Of a stretch of DNA of 64,000 nucleotides, positions 58,159 to 64,000 are shown in pieces; position 1 is the first letter of the stretch; each line of letters starts with the position of its first letter. The position numbers were made by a program, and so were the translations under genes. The DNA lies in the NCBI GenBank assembly GCA_034428715.1, contig DAOUHE010000290.1, positions 1-64,000 of the forward strand, read 5' to 3'. The notes beneath the pieces were generated by a model that searched no databases, had not been told where the DNA came from, and saw nothing but the letters and a program-made list of their open reading frames with translations. The stretch comes from Io17-Chloro-G2 sp034428715 (GTDB lineage Bacteria; Chloroflexota; Dehalococcoidia; Lucifugimonadales; UBA3495).

Positions 58159-59490
58159 TCATCCCGCCGCTCCCGCCATTTCTCTAGGGTTCCTCGCCCT
58201 TCCGCGCATTGGAATGAAGATTATCGTCACCGCCGCCAAGGTGGTGAGTATACCGCTGTAATAGAAGATTGAGCCGAGCCCTCCCAGGTGTTCGATGACC
58301 AAAGTTGCCAAAAAGGGTGAAGCGCCGCCGATGATCCCGTTTATGCCAAAGATCAATCCTATGGCTGTGGCCTCGGTCCCTCGGCCCACCTCGTCCAACA
58401 CCGCCGCCTGAATGATCTGGTGCAACGCGAAACTGAACAGGCCTAGTCCAGCCATGATCAGGGCCAGGAAGATGGTGCCGCCGGAGACAACCACCAGGAA
58501 CGAGAATACACTCGCCAGGATCATACCGGGCACCAGCACCATTTTGCGGCCGTATTTGTCCGACATGACACCCAAGACCGGCGCCGATGCTATACCCATT
58601 CCGGTCAGCAAGGCGTAATGCACCCCAGCCGCGAGGTGGCCCATGCCCAATTGCTGTTCCAGATAAAATGGCGCCCAGTTGAAGGTGGCGTTGAGCCCGA
58701 TGCCTCGCAAGGTGGCTGAGAGCACCAGACTCAGCACTATAGGATTTTTCAGTAGCCGGGCCCCTTCCCTGAATTGGGCGCCCAATCCATCGATCTGGTT
58801 ATCTGAATCCGCCAATTCGGCATCTGCTCCGGTGTCCTTCCCCAAATCCTTGAGGGACCACCAAACAAAAACCGCCAACACCATGGCAGGGACGACGTAG
58901 ATCATTAGCACAGTATTCCACATCAACACCGTCAACAAGAAACCCGCCAACAATGGCCCTAGAACGTTTCCGATGTTGGAGCCAAACCCGTGAATGGAAA
59001 CGGCGAAGCCCCGGCGGTCGGGGAAACGTTGGGATAGAGCCGCCGTGGCGGGCAGATGCCAAAGGGCTCCGGGTAGCGACACCAGAACGATGCCCGCGAC
59101 CAGCACCGGAAAACTCCGGGAGAGGGCAATGACTAGAAAAGCCAGCGCAGACCAGACCATGCAGCCGGTAAGGATATGCCCCCACTGTTTCTTCAGCATG
59201 TCGACGAACACGCCGCCACCCAGGTTCACCACACCGAAGCCACCCTGCCGGATCCCCAAAATGGTGGCTACCTGAAGGTAGTTCAAACCGAAGCTGGCGC
59301 TTATGGCGGGCATCAAGACGGGGAAGCCCATGTCGTATAAATGAGAGATGCCGTGGCCGATGGACAAACTGCCGAGAATGAATCCTCTGTTCTGTCTCAA
59401 ACCGCCTCTTGGCGGCGCTGCCGGTTGAGAGACCTGCTCCAACGATCCTCCCGATTCTTGCCTCGGCCTGCTGGGATCTCTGTCCTTCAC
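58159..59490 (-). CDS. MFS transporter
   Basis: This 443-residue membrane protein has 12 predicted spans of the major facilitator superfamily. The first 30 residues are Arg-, Pro- and Gln-rich and lie before the first span (GFILGSLSIGHGISHLYDMG). A motif A-like loop, GVMSDKYGRKMVLVPG, is present in the middle. The start is a GTG; a later start is possible since the N-terminal part has no homology. Substrate class is unclear; it may carry the acid handled by the neighbouring lactonase. Confidence 0.85.
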   Translation of the reverse strand: MKDRDPSRPRQESGGSLEQVSQPAAPPRGGLRQNRGFILGSLSIGHGISHLYDMGFPVLMPAISASFGLNYLQVATILGIRQGGFGVVNLGGGVFVDMLKKQWGHILTGCMVWSALAFLVIALSRSFPVLVAGIVLVSLPGALWHLPATAALSQRFPDRRGFAVSIHGFGSNIGNVLGPLLAGFLLTVLMWNTVLMIYVVPAMVLAVFVWWSLKDLGKDTGADAELADSDNQIDGLGAQFREGARLLKNPIVLSLVLSATLRGIGLNATFNWAPFYLEQQLGMGHLAAGVHYALLTGMGIASAPVLGVMSDKYGRKMVLVPGMILASVFSFLVVVSGGTIFLALIMAGLGLFSFALHQIIQAAVLDEVGRGTEATAIGLIFGINGIIGGASPFLATLVIEHLGGLGSIFYYSGILTTLAAVTIIFIPMRGRARNPREMAGAAG

Positions 59491-59662
59491 CGGACCATAG
59501 GCATGATACCTACGGCGGGCGCTGCGGGCAAGGGATTGACCACGAGTGTCCTGTCCAACACACCTAGGCTTGACTCCCTAACCCAACGTTGTACTATCAT
59601 AGCCGCAAGAATCGGCGCAGGCACGGGTGCAAGCATCTGCCAAGGCGGAGATTGGAGGCCGT

Positions 59663-60709
59663 ATGGATTTTCCACTGTTTTTAGAGTTTTCGCGCCGGGG
59701 TGAAATGACCCAGCGCGACGCATTTGAAGAGTCCTTCAACCTGGTTGACCAGGCCGAGAATCTGGGCGTCGACTCGGTGTGGCTGGCGGAATACCATTTC
59801 AACGTAGACCGGTCGGTCCTATCGGCGCCGATCACCGTGGCCAGCGCCATCGCCGCGCTCACCAAGAGAATGCGCATTGGCCTGGCGGTGCACATCCTGC
59901 CCCTGGGCAACCCCATCCGCATCGCCGAAGAAGTGGCCACCCTGGACCACATCAGCCACGGCCGGGTCGAGTTCGGAATAGGCCGCGGCACGTTCCCCAA
60001 CGTCCACGATGGCTATAACGTTCCCTTTCATGAAAGCCGCGGCCGGTTCGACGAGTTCCTTGAGATCATCATCAACGCCTGGACCAACGAACGCTTCTCT
60101 TTCTCCGGCGAACATTACTCTTGCGATGACGTGGGCATCGCGCCCCATCCGTACCAAGATCCCCATCCGCCCATCACCGTTGGCATCACATCGGTGGAAA
60201 GCTTTCCAATCTGCGGCCGCATGGGATACCCAATACTGATAAATCCATCTCGGGTATTCACCCTGGCTGAACTTAAACCAGCCATACAGGAATACCGGAA
60301 CGCCTGGAAAGAAGCAGGACACAAAGGCCAATCCAAGGTCGGCCTCAGGGTGCCTTTTTACATAGCGGCCACCGCTGATAAAGCTCACGACGAACCCATG
60401 GAAAGTACGCTGAACTCCATGCGCCGGCTGGGAGAGCGGGTGGCCGGCTACGCCGACCTTCGAGGCACCACCGGGGACTGGGGCGCCCAGGGCGAGCGCA
60501 TTTTAGAAATGGCATACGACGACTGGCTCAGGGACAAGGTGGTGTTTGGCACCCCAGACGCCGCCGTGGAGAAGATCAACGGCTTGATAGATGATTTGGG
60601 GTTGGACCAGATCATGTACGAGGTCAACTACGGCAACCTCATACCCTACGACCGCCAGATCAACTCATTGAAGCTGATAACCCAAGAGGTATTGCCCAAC
60701 GTAAGATAG
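59663..60709 (+). CDS. LLM-class (luciferase-like) flavin oxidoreductase
   Basis: The 348-residue protein is a luciferase-like TIM-barrel flavoenzyme. It starts MDFPLFLEFSRRGEMTQRDA, has NLGVDSVWLAEYHFN (about 32-46), LAVHILPLGNPIRIAEEVAT and DHISHGRVEFGIGRG, and PPITVGITSVESFPICGR later, all typical of the bacterial luciferase/F420-type alkane monooxygenase family. The coenzyme (FMN or F420) cannot be decided. GGAGG precedes the ATG. It is divergent from the MFS gene. Confidence 0.9.
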   Translation: MDFPLFLEFSRRGEMTQRDAFEESFNLVDQAENLGVDSVWLAEYHFNVDRSVLSAPITVASAIAALTKRMRIGLAVHILPLGNPIRIAEEVATLDHISHGRVEFGIGRGTFPNVHDGYNVPFHESRGRFDEFLEIIINAWTNERFSFSGEHYSCDDVGIAPHPYQDPHPPITVGITSVESFPICGRMGYPILINPSRVFTLAELKPAIQEYRNAWKEAGHKGQSKVGLRVPFYIAATADKAHDEPMESTLNSMRRLGERVAGYADLRGTTGDWGAQGERILEMAYDDWLRDKVVFGTPDAAVEKINGLIDDLGLDQIMYEVNYGNLIPYDRQINSLKLITQEVLPNVR

Positions 60710-60899
60710 CGCCCGGACCGGTGGCTTGTTAGGCCAGGAATGATCTCTGGTGGATCATATCTCTGACCCTTCCACCCTGTGAGGCCTGTTTTGACCTGGT
60801 ACCTTCCCCGGCAAACCACTGGGCAAATTGCCCGTGGACCATGGGCGCCAATTCTCGCTGCGCCACCGGAGAGTCCATTTCGGTATCACGTCATAGACC

Positions 60900-63800
60900 C
60901 TAGGAATTCTGATCCAATTCCGCTAGATCCTTGGTCAACTGTTCCCGCAAAAAGTCGACCGAGACCATTCTAGCCGCCAACGTGCGGGCCTCATCGCTAT
61001 TGGTATATGTGGTCCGCAATTGAATATGCAGGTCCCGGTAGAGAAGGGCTTCATTCTCATCCAAATCACCAATCAGCAGTCCCGGGAACGGAGTGGCCTC
61101 CTCCCCGTGCAGCGCCACCAGAGAATCTTCGTCAATTTCTGACACCCGCACGATGAGATAATCTCTGGTCGACGCTTGCCTCAGATAGGTGCCCCGGTAC
61201 CAGCTTAGGGCATTCTGTACGACGGCCAAATCGAACCGCCACCGGTGCGTTCCCAGAGTTGGTCCGGGCAGGGCCGCGGCCAGGTCAGCATCCACCTGCC
61301 TGATGAGTAAGACCGTATCATCAGTGATCTCGTTAACCGCCTGTATATACTCGTCCAAGCGTTGGAGGAATTCGTGCCCTTGAAGGATTCGCTGGACCTC
61401 CTCGTACGTGGGGTGTCTGAGCCACTCGGGCTGATAGCCCAGTTGCAACTGGCCTTCCAAGACTTGTTCGTATGCTCCGTCTGCGACACCCCCGGCGGAT
61501 TCCTTCAACTCGTCCAGCCATTTCAAATCGGATGACAGTTGAATGAAGGGCAGCGACCGCATGAAGTCGAGCACCAACTGTAGGTGAGCCTGCTCTTCCG
61601 GAGACCGCGCCCTCTGCCTGCGGGAAGGGGCCGGCAAGGCGAGCCGGAAAGGCGACCGCAGCGCTGGGGAACGTCCGGGCGCAGCCTGTGGCGGCGCCGG
61701 CCCAATAGCCACGTTTCTTGACAGCTCAGGAAAGACCAAACCGGCGCTCAACCGTTTTCGACGGTAACTGACATAGGAGTATCCGGCGCCTCCCGTTGCC
61801 ATTGCTCCCAAAGCTATTACGACTAGGATCATCCATGGCGCAATGACGCCCGACTTCACTTCGAAGGGTTCGGACCAAGGCGCCGTGTTGGAGGCCCTAT
61901 CCACCGCTCTCACCCTCCAGTAATAGGTGCCACGAGACAGCGCTTCCCGTTCCAGGAGGGCATAGGAGGGATCGGTCAGACCACCCTTCTCCAGGATGGG
62001 GTTGGAGAACTCTAAGCCCGTACCAACCTGGAGGTCGTAGGTAACGCCGCTGTCATCGTCGACCGGGGCCCAATTCAGCGAGGGGCGAAATCCACCGAAA
62101 AGCCCCCCGCGCGTCCCGCTATCGGGGCCGAGTAAAGTGGCTACCTCAGGCGGCGAATCCTCCACGGCGAATGTTGCCTGAACCTCATGCCCCTCTTTAT
62201 CCGTAACCTTGATCACATGGTCACCGTGAATTGAGACGGGGATGGGGAATTCGAAGACAAAACTACCTGAAGCGTCTGCCACTACGGTGGCTTCGGTCAG
62301 TTCACCATCATATGCTAGGGTCACCGGCGCGGATGCCGCGAATCCCAGGCCCGCAACCTCCACGGTTCCTCCCACATTCCCCGAAGATATACTGAGGGCA
62401 AGGCTCTGGCTTACGCTAAATCCCTGTCCCGGGTTAGTGAATGAAGCCAAGTCGGAGCCGGAAGCTTCAATCATGTGGGATCCCGCCGGCGAAGCCGGGA
62501 TCACGATTGACGTAGTGAACGAGCCTTGGGAGTCTGCCAGCACCTGGGAAAGAACCTGATCGTTATCGTAGCTGATTTTAATGAGGGGATCGTTAGCGGT
62601 GAATCCCAAACCGCTGATGATAATGGACGACCCCGGCGGCCCTTCGGTCTGATCGAGGGAAATCCCCCGCTCAACTTGGAAACTGGCCTCGGAACCCCCC
62701 GAAGCAATGGAAATGGCGCCGGAATGGCTGATGAAATGGAGTCCAGAAGCCGATGATGGCACGGCGAAGGAGGTAGTGAATGTACCCTGAGCATCGGCAG
62801 TTAGCACCTTTGCGACGGGAGCACCATCGTAGCTGATCACGATGTCTCGCTCTTGAGCCCTGAAACCATTGCCAACCACATTGACCACCGAGCCCGGCAC
62901 CCCGCCGGCAGGACTGAGAATCAGGCGGGGAACGATCGTGATTATCTCATCGGCCAGGCTGCCAGATGAAGTCACAGGGCCAGAGGCGCCGACCGCGTAG
63001 GATTGGGCTGGAAATGAAGGAACGATGAAGGTGACGTTCCACGAGCCCGTGCGGCTGGCAGAGATACCTGATACCAATTGTGTTTGGTCCAGAGTGACGG
63101 TAATTCCTTTTTCATCGGGCGCAAAACCAAAACCGGAAAGATCGATTGACGCTCCGGGTTCGCCGTGGGTTTCACCGATGATGATGGCGGGTGTTACGCG
63201 GAAGGGGACCTTCAGTTCGCCGCCAGGGCTTAAAACGGTGATCGAATAATTACCCGCCGGAGTTTCCGGGATGGGGAACCCGGTGGACCATGAACCTTGA
63301 GCGTTTGCTGAAGGCGAGGCCATAACTTGGTCCGCAAAGCTGATAGAAACGGACTGGCCGGCGCCGAAGCCCGTCCCATCGGCCTCCAGCAAAGAATTGG
63401 GGATACCGGTGGGATGAGAAACGGAAAAGATGGGAGTGACGGTAAAATCTGCCGCCATCTGTTGGCCGCCGGCGCCGGACGCCCGTATCGCCAGCAGGCC
63501 GCTGGGCGCGTTAGGGATGGTGACATTTGCCGCCCACACTCCCTCACCATTTGCCGCCACCGTCGTGTTTGCCGTGCCCGGCCCCACTGTGACCGTGACC
63601 CTCTCACTGGCTTTGAAGCCTGCTCCACGAACCGTCAAAGTGGTCCCCGGTGGACCGCTGGTGATATCCAGGTTCAAGTCGGCCCTGATAGCCACGCTGA
63701 TCTCCGAAACACTGGTGGCTGAGGTCTGGGACCCTGATGCCAGGAGGTTGTAGGAACCGGTGGGTAGCGATGGCAGCGGAAACGAGGCAGACCAGGACCC

Positions 63801-64000
63801 TTCGGAGTTGGCGGAGATGCCGCTGGCCACGGGAGCGAGGTCAAGATTAACTGTGATCCCACTTTCGTTGGCGCCAAAACCTGAGCCAGTCACGGTGATC
63901 GACGCGCCCGGTTCGCCTCCGGTGCCGGCCATTGAGATCGCGGGTGTCACGGTAAAATCAATCTCCACTGGCACGCTCACAGCGCTAGAAGCCTGGATGG
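60900..64000 (-). CDS. Giant surface protein with seven Ig-like repeats (partial at the window edge)
   Basis: This is the 3' part of a very long gene that runs off the end of the window, with at least 1030 residues. The N-terminal part has seven similar repeats of about 90 residues, each starting with a GEPGASITVTGSGFG-like motif (IPT/TIG-type Ig domains). Then follow a fibronectin-III-like domain (GVTYDLQVGTG, YYWRVRAVDRASNTAPW), one membrane segment (WMILVVIALGAMATGGAG) and a basic stretch RRKRL. A C-terminal domain of about 280 residues follows and faces the cytoplasm. The Ig repeats are outside, the tail inside, so it could sense or attach. The tail domain is not recognised. No operon partner is visible. 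Confidence 0.8.
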   Translation of the reverse strand, partial: IQASSAVSVPVEIDFTVTPAISMAGTGGEPGASITVTGSGFGANESGITVNLDLAPVASGISANSEGSWSASFPLPSLPTGSYNLLASGSQTSATSVSEISVAIRADLNLDITSGPPGTTLTVRGAGFKASERVTVTVGPGTANTTVAANGEGVWAANVTIPNAPSGLLAIRASGAGGQQMAADFTVTPIFSVSHPTGIPNSLLEADGTGFGAGQSVSISFADQVMASPSANAQGSWSTGFPIPETPAGNYSITVLSPGGELKVPFRVTPAIIIGETHGEPGASIDLSGFGFAPDEKGITVTLDQTQLVSGISASRTGSWNVTFIVPSFPAQSYAVGASGPVTSSGSLADEIITIVPRLILSPAGGVPGSVVNVVGNGFRAQERDIVISYDGAPVAKVLTADAQGTFTTSFAVPSSASGLHFISHSGAISIASGGSEASFQVERGISLDQTEGPPGSSIIISGLGFTANDPLIKISYDNDQVLSQVLADSQGSFTTSIVIPASPAGSHMIEASGSDLASFTNPGQGFSVSQSLALSISSGNVGGTVEVAGLGFAASAPVTLAYDGELTEATVVADASGSFVFEFPIPVSIHGDHVIKVTDKEGHEVQATFAVEDSPPEVATLLGPDSGTRGGLFGGFRPSLNWAPVDDDSGVTYDLQVGTGLEFSNPILEKGGLTDPSYALLEREALSRGTYYWRVRAVDRASNTAPWSEPFEVKSGVIAPWMILVVIALGAMATGGAGYSYVSYRRKRLSAGLVFPELSRNVAIGPAPPQAAPGRSPALRSPFRLALPAPSRRQRARSPEEQAHLQLVLDFMRSLPFIQLSSDLKWLDELKESAGGVADGAYEQVLEGQLQLGYQPEWLRHPTYEEVQRILQGHEFLQRLDEYIQAVNEITDDTVLLIRQVDADLAAALPGPTLGTHRWRFDLAVVQNALSWYRGTYLRQASTRDYLIVRVSEIDEDSLVALHGEEATPFPGLLIGDLDENEALLYRDLHIQLRTTYTNSDEARTLAARMVSVDFLREQLTKDLAELDQNS

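Noticed and set aside
1..64000. tRNA, rRNA or CRISPR array
   Set aside because: By eye I found no tRNA-like T-loop plus acceptor arrangement, no rRNA segment and no spaced direct repeats. A dedicated scan could still find a tRNA I missed.

Overview
The window looks like a chromosomal segment of a Chloroflexota bacterium, probably a Dehalococcoidia or SAR202-type lineage. The assignment is an inference from gene content. Many short accessory operons encode class III CoA-transferases, fumarylacetoacetate hydrolase (FAH) family enzymes, acyl-CoA-dehydrogenase-like flavoproteins, thiolase plus DUF35 pairs, SMP-30 lactonases and luciferase-like flavoenzymes. These sit among ordinary housekeeping genes, and nothing for an outer membrane is visible. 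I see no rRNA, tRNA, CRISPR array, phage region or transposase.

Layout. 1-14.4 kb is an accessory catabolic region, mostly on the minus strand. It holds a NYN-domain protein, a flavin monooxygenase-like gene, FAH-family genes with decayed copies of their 3' ends, a 2-hydroxyacid dehydrogenase that has lost its core, a HerA-type ATPase operon, a DUF35 gene beside a wrecked thiolase, a questin-oxidase-like gene, two coupled CoA-transferases and a Gfo/Idh/MocA oxidoreductase. 14.6-22.6 kb carries toxin-antitoxin modules, a radical-SAM-like protein without its cluster cysteines, an intact thiolase/DUF35 pair, a GIY-YIG protein, a HAD protein and an amino-acid-oxidase-like enzyme. 22.7-30.9 kb is mostly housekeeping: DUF1385, rpmE-rpmA-rplU on the minus strand, then fakA-like, degV-like and recG on the plus strand, and an orphan winged-helix regulator. 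31.1-33.6 kb holds the two halves of a D-glutamate-cyclase-like enzyme as neighbouring genes. 33.7-41.9 kb is uvrB, a ParE-type module, ruvA, ruvC, yebC, rimM, khpA, rpsP and fmt. 42-51.5 kb has a cyclase-family enzyme, a membrane protein, an SGNH hydrolase, an HtpX protease, etfB-etfA and an EmrAB-like exporter. 51.7-55.5 kb is a pantothenate operon (peptidase P1, DUF2520, panB, panC). 55.7-64 kb has a deiodinase-like gene, a carboxymuconolactone-decarboxylase-like protein, an SMP-30 lactonase, a transporter, an LLM flavoenzyme and a giant repeat protein that runs off the window.

The most striking observations are these. (1) The deiodinase-like gene at 55681-56418 is read by simple gene calling as two ORFs. 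It is one frame interrupted by a single UGA exactly at the catalytic selenocysteine position of the deiodinase family, and a small hairpin sits at the right distance downstream, so it is probably a selenoprotein. (2) The rpsP-khpA-rimM operon is preceded by a near-consensus promoter, a 23-codon leader ORF with a perfect Shine-Dalgarno sequence, and two long-range helices that exclude each other, one ending in a U-run. This is the layout of a translation-coupled attenuator. (3) FAH and DUF35 genes have left copies of their 3' ends on the far side of intervening genes, a repeated pattern of 3'-end duplication around inserted cargo. (4) A radical-SAM/B12-type protein has lost all three cluster cysteines while the rest of the fold looks intact.
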